Part shown: positions 14,562-23,798 of the stretch, piece by piece
Layout of the letters: each line of letters starts with the position of its first letter
How positions within the stretch are numbered: position 1 is the first letter of the stretch
Assembly: GCF_009831625.1 (NCBI RefSeq)
Contig: NZ_WUUS01000003.1
Span: forward strand, 124,001-188,000
Source: Halobaculum saliterrae
Lineage (GTDB): Archaea > Halobacteriota > Halobacteria > Halobacteriales > Haloferacaceae
Reading direction: 5' to 3'
DNA: 64,000 bases
Translations under genes and position numbers: made by a program
Notes under the pieces: generated by a model
What the model saw: the letters and a program-made list of their open reading frames with translations, nothing else
Told to the model about the DNA's origin: nothing
Databases searched by the model: none

Positions 14562-17500
14562 ATGGCTGCCCGCGTCTACCTCGAGATCACGCCCAGCCCG
14601 GACCCGCTGCCGGCCGAGCGAATCACCGACCAGTTTGAGCAGCTCCACCACACCCTCGACGACTACACGATCGAAGTCCTCCTCACGACCGACGGCGACG
14701 ATATCGACTACTACCTCGGGACGGCGGCGACGGGCTTTGACGCGCTGCGTCGCGTCGCGAGCCGGCTGCTCCCCGACAGGTACGCGCTCGCAACCCACAA
14801 AGCCGACCCCCTCGCCGATCTCCCGACGGAGGCGGCCGCGATCGCGGAGCTCCACGGCGTCGGCGAGCGTCGCGACGACTGGCAGACGCGTCTCCGTCCG
14901 CCGGCACTCTCCGACGCGCCGGAGCAACACGACACCGCCCGCGTCGAGGACGCCCCCACGCTTCCGCTCACCTCCGTCGTGGAGGGGCTGGCTGCCGCCG
15001 ACTTTCCGACCGCCTACCAGGCGCTGCTCCACCCCAAGCCTGACTGGAGCGGCGAAGCGGAGGCTCGCGTTCGGCGCCTCGACCGCGAGCGCGACACCGT
15101 CGGCCAGCGCCTCACCGGTGCCCTCCTCCCGATCGATGACGACCACGACCCGGGCGACGACGATCGCCACGCCCCGCGCCGGTCGGCCCACCGCCGCGGC
15201 GACACCGGTAGCGTCCCGGGCACCCGGATCGACGCGATCCTCGCGAAGTCCGCCCGCAATTGCTACGACGTGAACGCTCGAGTGCTCGCGGCCGGCCCGA
15301 ACGCCGCCCGCCGCGCCCGCGATCTGGCGGCGACGTTCACCGCCGTCGGGGGCGACTTCTATGACCTGCGGCCGGTCACCCACGACGACCCGGGGGACGC
15401 GCTTCGCGAGGCGATCCGCACGCGGACGCTTCGCGACCCGCCGGCCACGCGTCGGCTGGCCCGCTGCCTCCCGCTCGCGAGCAACCAGTCGCCGCGGATC
15501 GTCGCCGACTCGACGACCGTCCCGCACGTCGCCCTCCTGGACGGCGCAGCGCTCACCGAGACGGCCCGTCGCGCACTCGGCGCCCTCCCCGCGGAGCGAA
15601 CGGGACTCGCGCCGCCGCCGGCGGACGCGCTCGCCCGGTACGACCGTGGGCTCGCGATCGGGCGACCACGCACCAGAGACGGCACCGCGACGGACACGAC
15701 GGTCGCGCTCCCGCCATCCCTCCAACCGTTGCACGTCGCGTGGTTCGGGAAGACTGGCTCCGGGAAATCCACAGCCTTGGTTCGCGCTATCACCGAGGAC
15801 CACGCAGTGACTGACGGGGCAGACGTCTGTATCCTCCCGAAGGGCGACGAGATGGCGACGACCCTGTTGCGCACCCACTACGCCGCACACGGCGACCTCG
15901 ACGATGTCTACTACTTCGACTGCAGCGAGACGGTCCCGGCGCTGTCGCTGTTCGACATCCGCGACGATCTGGCGGCGGGGGTCTCCCGAACGACGGCGGT
16001 CCAGGACGTCACCGACCACTACCTCGAACTGCTCCGGGCGATCACGGGCGCCGAGGCGTTCGACAGCGCCGTCCGCTCGCCGGACGTGATCCGGTATCTC
16101 GTGAAGGCGCTGTTCGACCCCGAGTACGGCGCCGATGCGTTCGCCCACCGCGACCTGGAGCGGGCGGTCCACCGCTTTCGCCGGGAGGGGGAGCCGCCGC
16201 TGGTGAGCGATGATGACCTCCGGGCGATGCTGGCGGGCGTCGCCGAGAACGACCCGCAGGCGTTCGCTCGGATCATGCAGGGCGTCGCGAACCGCGTCGA
16301 AAAAGTGCCCCTGGACGACCGGCTCGCCCGCGTGTTCAACCACGTCGCCGGCGACGACACGCCGACGTTCGACCTCGCGACCGTGCTCGACGAGGACGCG
16401 CTCGTCGTCATTGACACGGGCGGGGTGCGAGCGAAGAGCCAGCAGTCGCTGGCGCTCGTCGTGCTGTCGAACCTCTGGAGCGCCCTGCGGCAGCGGCATC
16501 GACGCCGAGAGGAGGACGACCTCCCGCTGGTCAACCTCTATCTCGAGGAGGCGGCGGATCTCGCGGTGTCGGACGTCTTGAGCGACCTGCTCGCGCAGTC
16601 GCGGGCGTTCGGACTGAGCGTGACGCTGGCGATGCAGTTCCCGGGCCAGCTCCGCGAGACGGACCCGGAGACGTACAGCGAGCTGATGAACAACGTCTCG
16701 ACACTCGTCACGGGTAACGTCGCCTTGGACACCCGCCTCCAGCAGCGGCTCGCGACCGACGAGATGGATGCCGAGGCGGTCGGTACCCGGCTTCGAGCGC
16801 TCTCCCGTGGCGAGTGGCTCACCACGTTACCGGCGCCGTTCGACGACCCCGAGCCGCAGCCGTTCGTCGTCGAGTCGCTCCCGTTGCCGGCGGGGCACCC
16901 GGAGACCGACGACGGCCTCTCCGATGCGCGCCAGGCAGCGTTTCGGGCGGAGGTCGAGATGCTGGTCCGTCGAACCCGCGCGGAGGCGGGACTCACGCTC
17001 GCGGACCCGGGATCTGCGAACGCGGTGGCGGCCGGCGGCACCCGTTCTCCCGGAGCTGACCGCCCCGGGAACGACCTCGACTCGGCGCTGCCGATGACTG
17101 ACCGGCTGCCGGAGTGCGTCCGGTACGAAGAGGCGCCGCATGCGATCGTCTGCGAGACGTGTGACGGGCGGTATGAGCCGACGGTCGAGGGGATCCGTCG
17201 CGGCGTCGGCTGCTGTGGATCCCGTGCGGATATCGACCGCGATGACGTGCCGATCTGTGCGGTTCCGCTCACGCTTTCGGAACGCGAGCGCAACGCGGCC
17301 GACCACAGCCACGAACAGTTGTTGTTCCTCCAGGCGGTGTACATGGCCCAACAGGGTCGATTCGAACCGCTCGCCTACGATCTCCTCCGGGACGGGATGG
17401 ACACGCTCCGACGAGACTGTGGCCTCGATAGTGACGCCGTCGAGGAGTTGCTCGGCGCCGGCCTGCTCAGACACGACGGGGACACGCCACACACGCTGTA

Positions 17501-18050
17501 CACGGTGACCCCCGAGGGCCGCAACCGCTTACGGGAACCACACCGCGAGGGTGACGCCCACGGTCACGGCGCGGGAGACCTCGCGGAGTCGAGCCTCCAC
17601 ACGCTGCTTGTCGAGCTGGGCCGCCGGTACATTCGACAGGAGTACGTCGACGACGAGGGGTCGCAGGCTGTCGAGGCGGTGAGCTACTACGATATGGCCG
17701 ACGGTGAGGGTCGGTACGACGCGGTCGGCCTCGATGCCGACGGCGAGGTGGTCGTCACGTTGGAGGCCGAGCGGGTCAACCATGACCGCTACACCGCGGT
17801 CCCCGACGATTACGACAAGCTCGCGGCGCCCGATCCCGAGGCCGCGGTCTGGGTGACGAAGAACGGCGCCGCGGGCCACGACGTGTTGCAGGCGCTCAAC
17901 CGCCCTGCCGACGACCACCCCCGTGTTGAGAAGAGCTACAGCGAGAACTCGCCGCCGAGCAAGTGGCGGATCGACACGCCCGGGTTCACTGAGTTGGAAA
18001 CGGCGGTCACGTTGCTCCGCGATCTCGATCATGCCTCGACCGATGGGTGA
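14562..18050 (+). CDS. VirB4/TraG/HerA-superfamily conjugation-type ATPase with extra C-terminal domains
   Basis: 1162 residues. The N-terminal ~380 residues are an element-type adaptor domain. The ATPase core has Walker A GKTGSGKS (~396-403), LPKGDEMATTLLR after it, Walker B in LVNLYLEEAADLAV (~656) and AMQFPGQLRE (the usual Q-rich sensor). This is the HerA/VirB4/VirD4 fold that pumps DNA or protein. After ~residue 840 comes a cysteine cluster (CETCDG..CCGS), a winged helix (HEQLLFLQAVYMAQQGRF...) and a terminal module with YDAVGLDADGEVVVTLEAERV...AVWVTKN, which looks like a PD-(D/E)XK-type core (inference). It is the likely motor of transfer of the element. Confidence 0.85.
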   Translation: MAARVYLEITPSPDPLPAERITDQFEQLHHTLDDYTIEVLLTTDGDDIDYYLGTAATGFDALRRVASRLLPDRYALATHKADPLADLPTEAAAIAELHGVGERRDDWQTRLRPPALSDAPEQHDTARVEDAPTLPLTSVVEGLAAADFPTAYQALLHPKPDWSGEAEARVRRLDRERDTVGQRLTGALLPIDDDHDPGDDDRHAPRRSAHRRGDTGSVPGTRIDAILAKSARNCYDVNARVLAAGPNAARRARDLAATFTAVGGDFYDLRPVTHDDPGDALREAIRTRTLRDPPATRRLARCLPLASNQSPRIVADSTTVPHVALLDGAALTETARRALGALPAERTGLAPPPADALARYDRGLAIGRPRTRDGTATDTTVALPPSLQPLHVAWFGKTGSGKSTALVRAITEDHAVTDGADVCILPKGDEMATTLLRTHYAAHGDLDDVYYFDCSETVPALSLFDIRDDLAAGVSRTTAVQDVTDHYLELLRAITGAEAFDSAVRSPDVIRYLVKALFDPEYGADAFAHRDLERAVHRFRREGEPPLVSDDDLRAMLAGVAENDPQAFARIMQGVANRVEKVPLDDRLARVFNHVAGDDTPTFDLATVLDEDALVVIDTGGVRAKSQQSLALVVLSNLWSALRQRHRRREEDDLPLVNLYLEEAADLAVSDVLSDLLAQSRAFGLSVTLAMQFPGQLRETDPETYSELMNNVSTLVTGNVALDTRLQQRLATDEMDAEAVGTRLRALSRGEWLTTLPAPFDDPEPQPFVVESLPLPAGHPETDDGLSDARQAAFRAEVEMLVRRTRAEAGLTLADPGSANAVAAGGTRSPGADRPGNDLDSALPMTDRLPECVRYEEAPHAIVCETCDGRYEPTVEGIRRGVGCCGSRADIDRDDVPICAVPLTLSERERNAADHSHEQLLFLQAVYMAQQGRFEPLAYDLLRDGMDTLRRDCGLDSDAVEELLGAGLLRHDGDTPHTLYTVTPEGRNRLREPHREGDAHGHGAGDLAESSLHTLLVELGRRYIRQEYVDDEGSQAVEAVSYYDMADGEGRYDAVGLDADGEVVVTLEAERVNHDRYTAVPDDYDKLAAPDPEAAVWVTKNGAAGHDVLQALNRPADDHPRVEKSYSENSPPSKWRIDTPGFTELETAVTLLRDLDHASTDG

Positions 18051-19030
18051 TCGCGACGGACGTGAAATAGGGGTTCGGCGGTCCGCTGGAGACGGCGGGA
18101 TCTGCAAGCACGTATGAGTCAGTGGCGCCACCACTCGCGGTGGGATGCTCGACGTCTCGGCCGGGCCTCGACCCGGAGTGGCCGTCTATACCACGGGAAT
18201 CCCCCGGTAGCATGTGTGAATAGTCGAAGATACGCTGTCGGAGCGCCAGTGTCGTTCGCCGGCAGCGCCGGTGTCGATGTCTTGCTGCGACGATTCCCAT
18301 CCGAGAGTGTCGCTTCCTCCTGTATTCGGGAGTCTATCCATCGGCGATCGCGCGTCGGTTCCGATTGATTGTGGGTGTCTATCCGGTGTGACAGTCCGGA
18401 TATCGAATCAACGTTCGACGGATCGAGATCTGCTGCACCGATCAGATACTCGGGATATCACCCGAGAGAAGCCCGTATTCGGGGTTCGTTCGACCGATCT
18501 GTGAGTGCTGAACTGTGGTTGAAGATCGCGCCGCGGTGGCAGGGAAGAGCGTGTGAGGCAACCAAAATCAGACGATATACGCGATCTCCGGACAAGGTGG
18601 CCCCGATTTCGTGCGGTCGCGATCGGGGATGGTCGCTTCGAACCTGCCGCGTTCCGGTGGCTGTGTGCAGTTTTCGGCTCAGGTCGATCGCACAGCCGTC
18701 TCGTTGGACCCGTGATCGACAGCGTTCGACGGTAGTGCCGTTGAATCCGCATGTTTAGCGGAGTTCACCGACCGTATAGCACAGTGCTCATCGGGTCACG
18801 TCATTGAATATCTCGCAATCCGTTACGAGACCGGTTCTACCGAGGGTATACGGGATAGACTCATAGAAACCGTTGTAGAAGGGTATTCAGCGACCCCTTG
18901 CTTCGATTGGAGTCTCACGAAGGAGTCTGCTGAATCAGTTGCTGCCCTATCGGACAGGAGACCATGGTGACGTCTTCTAGCACTGCAATCCAGTGACCTG
19001 TTCGGCAATGGTTTCTGGTTCACTTTCGGG
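18051..19030. other. about 1 kb without an intact gene
   Basis: No frame gives a recognisable product. A plus-strand stretch at about 18719-18970 stays open (AEFTDRIAQCSSGHVIEYLA..., ...DRLIETVVEGYSATPC) but has no start codon. Lower GC and many stops suggest decayed DNA at the border between the element and the sugar locus. Confidence 0.5.
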
Positions 19031-19669
19031 GATGCGACGGCCGCCGACGTGAGCGCGTGATCGTCGCGAGTTCCTCGTCAGTATATGGAAAACCCGAGTA
19101 TCTCCCGTGTGGTGAGGACCACCCGAACGAACCGGTGAGCCCCTACAGCGTCTCGAAACTGGTGTAGGAACACTACGCAGGCGTGTTCAACGAGCTACAC
19201 GATCTCCCTACGGTGTGTCTGCGATACTTCACCGGATATGGCCCCGAATGCGACCGGACATGGCCATCTCGAACTTCGTTTCTCGATGTCTGATCGATGA
19301 ACCCCCGGTGATCTACGGCGACGGCGAGCAGACGCGCGGCTTCACCTACGTTAGCGATGTGGTGGAAGCGAATCGGACGATATTGGGGAGCGATGCCGTC
19401 GCGCGAGAGGTTCTGAACATCGGAAGTACGGATAACATCACGAGCATCCACCTCGCCGAGAAGATCCGCGATCAACTCGCCCCCGATTTGGAACTTGTCT
19501 ATGAACCTGCCCGTGAGGCCGACGCGGACCACACCCAGGGTGACGTCTCGAAGGCGCGGGAACTGATCGGCTACGAGCCGACCTACGACATCCGCGAGGG
19601 TATTAAGTAGTTCATTGACCGGCACGAACAGAACCGCGACTAGTACGAGCCGTTGGTTCGGTCATCGTA
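19031..19669 (+). pseudogene. NAD-dependent epimerase/dehydratase, multiply disabled
   Basis: The SDR epimerase C-terminal two thirds are readable in pieces: RVIVASSSSVYGKPEYLP (Ser motif), PYSVSKLV-stop-EHYAG (the Tyr/Lys motif followed by TAG at 19168-19170), LPTVCLRYF, a frameshift, then MAISNFVSRCLIDEPPVIYGDGEQTRGFTYVSDVVEANR...LNIGSTDNITS...GDVSKARELIGYEP, and further in-frame TAG codons at the end. At least two frameshifts and three stops are visible. The nearest intact relative here is the gene at 28236. The N-terminal Rossmann part is missing. Confidence 0.85.
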
Positions 19670-19858
19670 ATTGAATACTCAAATAGTATCACTTTGCTAA
19701 AATGTGCAGTTGGCGACTTCATTACCGAAGTGGACCGTTCGAAGAAAGATTGGTGTCTCTGAAAGCTATCCTCGCCACCAGATTGTACTCAACAAGTCAC
19801 CTGATATCGTTCCGCGCCGCTATCAGTTGAGCCGGGGTATTGCACACGACACGTTAGG

Positions 19859-21160
19859 TCACCACGTCAACCCCTCATACGTCAGTCCCTCTCGACGCTC
19901 GATCACGCGACGACCGTCGACCACCACAGGATCCGCCATCGCATCGAACTCCGAATCGAGCGCGGCAAATTCGTCCCAGTCAGTAACCACAGCGGCACCA
20001 TCAGCGCCGGTGAGCGCATCCGTGGCCGAATCGGCATACTCCAAGTCGGGGAAGTGCTCACGCATGTTCTCGGTCGCGACGGGGTCATAGGCGACGACGG
20101 CCGCGCCCCGCTTCTGCAACGCCTCGATCACAGGGATCGCCCGAGAGTTACGAACGTCGTCAGTTCCCGGCTTGAACGCCAAGCCCAACACCGCGATCCG
20201 GGCGCCAGCGAGATCTACCTCGTCTTGCAACAAGTCGACGAGTCGCTCAGGCTGTCGGTCGTTCACTTCGACGGCAGCGTTCAGTATCGCCGGCACATAT
20301 CCGGTAGCCTCGGCTGCAGTGATGAGCGCGTTCGTATCCTTCGGAAAACACGACCCACCCCACCCCAATCCGCTTCGAAGGAAGCGCTCACCGATCCTGT
20401 CGTCGAGACCGATTGCCTCGGCAACCTCGTAAGTATCGACGCCGAACTCCTTGCAGACGTTCCCGAGGTCGTTGATCAGGCTCACTTTCGCCGCGAGGAA
20501 GGCGTTGTTGGCGTACTTGATCATCATCGCGGTCGCCGGATCGGTGCGGACGATCGGCGCATCGTGCTCGGCCAGAAGCGGCGCGTACACGTCATCAAGC
20601 AACTCGGCGGCCCACTCAACAGTCGTCCCGAACACGAGCTTGTCGGGCTCGCGGAAATCGGACACGGCCGTCCCCTCCCGAAGGAACTCCGGGTTCGCAC
20701 CGAAGGCAACGCGATTACCCCCGTCGCCGGCGAGGGCCTCTCCTAGCCCTTTCTCGAGCGCATCGGCGACCTCGGGCAGTGACGGCGGTGCGACCGTGCT
20801 CTTGACCACGACGAGATGCCGATCGCTGCCCTCTGCCAGTGCCTCACCCGTCATCTCGGCGGCGGCACACAACGCTCCCGTGTCGATGCTCCCGTCTTCG
20901 CGTGAGGGCGTCTGGATCGCGAGGAACGTTACGTCCGCTTCCGGAACGTCGTCGTAGGACGTCGTGGCTCGCAGCCGGTCGCCGGCGTGCTCGGCGACGA
21001 GGTCATCGAGTTCAGGCTCGTGAATGGGAGCACGGCCGTCATTAAGCGCCGCGACGATCTCCTCGTCGATGTCGATCGCGGTCACCTCGTGGCCGAGATC
21101 GGCCAGCGAGGCAGCCAGCGTCGTGCCGACATACCCGGAACCGACGACGTTGATTCGCAT
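19859..21160 (-). CDS. aglM: UDP-glucose 6-dehydrogenase (AglM type)
   Basis: 433 residues. It oxidises UDP-glucose to UDP-glucuronic acid with NAD+, a step feeding hexuronic acids into haloarchaeal N-glycans. Seen are the N-terminal Rossmann motif GSGYVG (7-12), [27 protein letters not shown], the lysine motif [17 protein letters not shown] and the catalytic cysteine in [10 protein letters not shown] (Cys ~271), then the C-terminal UDP-binding domain ([17 protein letters not shown]). The ending YEGLTW resembles Haloferax AglM. It is divergent from aglF across 106 nt, the natural partner making UDP-sugars. Confidence 0.92.
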   Translation of the reverse strand: MRINVVGSGYVGTTLAASLADLGHEVTAIDIDEEIVAALNDGRAPIHEPELDDLVAEHAGDRLRATTSYDDVPEADVTFLAIQTPSREDGSIDTGALCAAAEMTGEALAEGSDRHLVVVKSTVAPPSLPEVADALEKGLGEALAGDGGNRVAFGANPEFLREGTAVSDFREPDKLVFGTTVEWAAELLDDVYAPLLAEHDAPIVRTDPATAMMIKYANNAFLAAKVSLINDLGNVCKEFGVDTYEVAEAIGLDDRIGERFLRSGLGWGGSCFPKDTNALITAAEATGYVPAILNAAVEVNDRQPERLVDLLQDEVDLAGARIAVLGLAFKPGTDDVRNSRAIPVIEALQKRGAAVVAYDPVATENMREHFPDLEYADSATDALTGADGAAVVTDWDEFAALDSEFDAMADPVVVDGRRVIERREGLTYEGLTW

Positions 21161-21235
21161 ATCGACGGGATGTGGACCGATTCACATCAGCGTTCCCGTC
21201 CAGTCACAGAAACCTACGCGTCAATGAGCCGAGAG

Positions 21236-21241
21236 ATATAT
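21236..21241 (+). promoter_or_regulatory. TATA box of aglF
   Basis: TATATA centred about 28 nt before ATG 21267, which indicates a leaderless or nearly leaderless aglF transcript. Confidence 0.6.
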
Positions 21242-21266
21242 ACGGTACCGACCGAACTTCTCACCC

Positions 21267-22001
21267 ATGCAAGCAGTCGTTCTCGCAGCGGGCGAGGGAA
21301 CCCGACTCCGACCGCTGACTGAGGACAAGCCCAAGGGAATGGTCGAGGTCGACGGAGCGCCGATCCTCACGCACTGTTTCGACAACCTCGTCGACCTCGG
21401 TGCGAGCGAGCTCATCGTCGTCGTGGGGTATATGAAAGAGAAGATCATCCAGCACTACGGCGACGAGTACGAGGGCGTCCCCATCACGTACGCCCACCAG
21501 CGCGAGCAGAACGGCCTCGCGCACGCACTCCTTACTGTCGAGGAGCACATCGACGACGACTTCATGCTCATCCTCGGCGACAACGTCTTCGAGGCGAACC
21601 TCCAGGACGTGGTTCGCCGACAGGCCGAGGACCGCGCTGACGCCGCGTTCCTCGTCGAGGAGGTTCCGATGGAGGAAGCCTCACGCTATGGTGTCTGTGA
21701 CACCAACAAGTACGGCGAGATCATCGACGTAGTTGAGAAGCCCGATGACCCGCCGTCCAACCTCGTGATGACCGGCTTTTACACGTTCACGCCCGCGATC
21801 TTCCACGCCTGCCACCTCGTCCAGCCCAGTAATCGCGGTGAGTACGAGATCAGCGACGCGGTGGGATTGCTCTTGGAGAGCGGCCGGACGATCGACGCGA
21901 TCCCGCTGGATGGGTGGCGGATGGACATCGGCTACCCCGAGGATCGCGACGAGGCGGATCGCCGGTTGGGGGACGAGATGGAGCCGGAAGCCGAAGCCTG
22001 A
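21267..22001 (+). CDS. aglF: sugar-1-phosphate nucleotidylyltransferase (AglF type, UTP-glucose-1-phosphate uridylyltransferase)
   Basis: 244 residues. The nucleotide-binding signature LAAGEGTRLRPLTEDKPKGM occupies residues ~6-25. LGDNVFE holds the metal-binding Asp, followed by VEKPDDPPSN and GEYEISDAV. The length fits AglF-type enzymes that lack the C-terminal left-handed beta helix. It makes UDP-glucose (or a related UDP-sugar) from UTP and sugar 1-phosphate, directly supplying AglM encoded divergently next door. In Haloferax volcanii both act in the S-layer N-glycosylation pathway. Confidence 0.9.
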   Translation: MQAVVLAAGEGTRLRPLTEDKPKGMVEVDGAPILTHCFDNLVDLGASELIVVVGYMKEKIIQHYGDEYEGVPITYAHQREQNGLAHALLTVEEHIDDDFMLILGDNVFEANLQDVVRRQAEDRADAAFLVEEVPMEEASRYGVCDTNKYGEIIDVVEKPDDPPSNLVMTGFYTFTPAIFHACHLVQPSNRGEYEISDAVGLLLESGRTIDAIPLDGWRMDIGYPEDRDEADRRLGDEMEPEAEA

Positions 22002-22061
22002 GGTGTACGTCGGCAGCGACACCGAACAGACAGGCTACCGGGCACGACCGCGGTTGAACGG

Positions 22062-22433
22062 AACATATGAACCTGCCCGGAACACAATCACGTCGCTGTT
22101 CTTTGGCGGAGTACGTATAGATTTGACACGGGATACGCCTCTCGATGAGGACAACCCTGTTCGATCAGTGGGAAACGTCCAGAGGTTGATCGAACAAGTG
22201 TTGGCGGTGCCAAGTGGTAGATATCTATATTGACGGCTGAGGGATTTGTGGCGATGAGATAGACGCCGACTGCACCGTGATCGCGGCCGATCATCCTGAC
22301 TCCGGGAGCGATGACGTCTCGAAGACACAGTACTGGTCGGGTACGAACGTATCTACGCTATCCGCGAGGGTGTCGAGGCGTTTACCGGGTGGTATAACAG
22401 AACAGAGGGTGGTACGAGCTGTTAGCCCGGCCA
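22062..22433 (+). pseudogene. second remnant of the same epimerase C-terminus, interrupted
   Basis: TYEPAR at 22064-22081 shares 14 nt (TATGAACCTGCCCG) with the first epimerase wreck at its VYEPAR site. After ~190 nt of unrelated sequence, the homology resumes at about 22280: AADHPDSGSDDVSK, then YAIREGVEAFTGWYNRTEG in shifted frames. This equals the GDVSK...YDIREG tail of the 19031 pseudogene. It is clearly dead. Together with the other copy it brackets aglM-aglF. Confidence 0.7.
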
Positions 22434-22560
22434 TCCTGACCAACTACACAAAGTTAGCACTACCGAGATCCGTAACGGCGATCTTGAATTAATTCTACCA
22501 GATCACCACCCAACCAACAGAATCATATGAGAGTAGAGTGACTCACGAACTGAGTAACTA

Positions 22561-23769
22561 ATGACGATCCTCATCACCGGCGCCGATGGCTACATTGGCT
22601 GGCCCACGTCACTGCGCATCGCCTCGCGAACCGACGACCGCGTCGTGCTCGTCGACAACTTCGGCCGGCGCGAGTGGGTCTCGGAGGTCGGCTCCGTCTC
22701 GGCAAGCCCCGTCGCGGACATCGAGACGCGCCTCGAAGCTGCCGAAGAAGTCCACGGCCTCACCAACCTCTCGTTCGTCGAGGGTGACCTCACGGACCGG
22801 TCGTTCGTCGACGAACTCCTGCAGGTCCATGAACCGGACACGATCGTCCATACCGCTGCCCAACCCTCCGCCCCCTACTCCCAGATCAACGGCGAGCGCG
22901 CCAACTTCACGCAGCACAACAACATGCAGTCCACGCGCAACCTCGCGTGGGGGCTGCACGAGAACGATCTCAGCGACACCCACCTCATCGAGACGACCAC
23001 CACGGGCGTGTACGGCGCGCCGGAGTTCCCCATCCCCGAGGGCGGCGCGACGATGGAGAACCAAGGCAAACAGGATGAGGTCCCGTTCCCGGCGATGGCG
23101 GGCAGCTGGTATCACCTCACCAAGTCCCACGACGCGGCGAACCTCCGGCTCGCCAACAAACAGTTCGGCATCCCCGTCTCGGACGTCCGAACGGCGATCA
23201 CCTACGGCGCTGCGACCGAGGAAACCGCAGCAGACGACCGCCTCGCGACGCGCTTCGACTTCGACTACTACTTCGGCGTCGTCGCCCACCGCTTCGCCGC
23301 GCAGGCGATCGCGGGCTACCCGATCACCGTGTACGGCAAGGGCGAACAGCGCAAGCCGTTCGTCTCCCTCGAGGACGCCGTCGAGGGGCTCGCGCGACTC
23401 GCGTTGAACGACCCCGACGACCGCCCGGACGACCACGTCGTCTACAATCAGGTTACGCGCCCGATCTCCATCGTCGAGATGGGGACGACCATCGCCGAGG
23501 TCGCCACGGAGTTCGGCTTCGACACGGCGGTCGAGCACTTCGAGAACCCCCGCGACGAGGACGAGACCCACAAGATGGAGATGGAGAACGACCGCTACAT
23601 GGACCTCATCGGCGACCAGCAGGTCACCTTCGAGGAGGGCATCCGCGGCGTCTTCGAGCGACTCGAGGACCACGCCGACCGCATCGGCGCCTACGAGGAC
23701 CGCTTCCTCCCCGGCGTCCTCGAGGACCGCCTCGACGAGGAGGAGGCGCCCGCGGCCGGAGACGACTAA
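22561..23769 (+). CDS. UDP-sulfoquinovose synthase-like SDR (SQD1/Agl3 family)
   Basis: 402 residues, the length of SQD1. It converts UDP-glucose and sulfite to UDP-sulfoquinovose. Seen are the Rossmann motif GADGYIG (7-13), NFGRREW after the first strands, the active-site ETTTTGVYG (~144-152), WYHLTKSHD (Tyr ~184, Lys ~188, matching the plant Thr145/Tyr182 layout) and the long C-terminal KGEQRKPFVSLEDAVEGLARLA and VYNQVTRPISI segments. In Sulfolobus the homologue Agl3 makes sulfoquinovose for N-glycans. Here it follows aglF and starts a run of three co-directional epimerases, so a sulfonated surface sugar is likely. Confidence 0.88.
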   Translation: MTILITGADGYIGWPTSLRIASRTDDRVVLVDNFGRREWVSEVGSVSASPVADIETRLEAAEEVHGLTNLSFVEGDLTDRSFVDELLQVHEPDTIVHTAAQPSAPYSQINGERANFTQHNNMQSTRNLAWGLHENDLSDTHLIETTTTGVYGAPEFPIPEGGATMENQGKQDEVPFPAMAGSWYHLTKSHDAANLRLANKQFGIPVSDVRTAITYGAATEETAADDRLATRFDFDYYFGVVAHRFAAQAIAGYPITVYGKGEQRKPFVSLEDAVEGLARLALNDPDDRPDDHVVYNQVTRPISIVEMGTTIAEVATEFGFDTAVEHFENPRDEDETHKMEMENDRYMDLIGDQQVTFEEGIRGVFERLEDHADRIGAYEDRFLPGVLEDRLDEEEAPAAGDD

Positions 23770-23798
23770 CCTACCCGACACACCCAATTTCATCACCC

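Noticed and set aside
14472-16499. 675-codon open frame antisense to the transfer ATPase
   Set aside because: High GC keeps the opposite frame open. The plus strand shows Walker motifs and family features, whereas the antisense product is Arg/Asp/Val-rich without any motif.
22609-23796. 395-codon minus-strand frame opposite the sulfoquinovose synthase
   Set aside because: Shadow of a conserved gene; the composition lacks hydrophobic periodicity or any domain.
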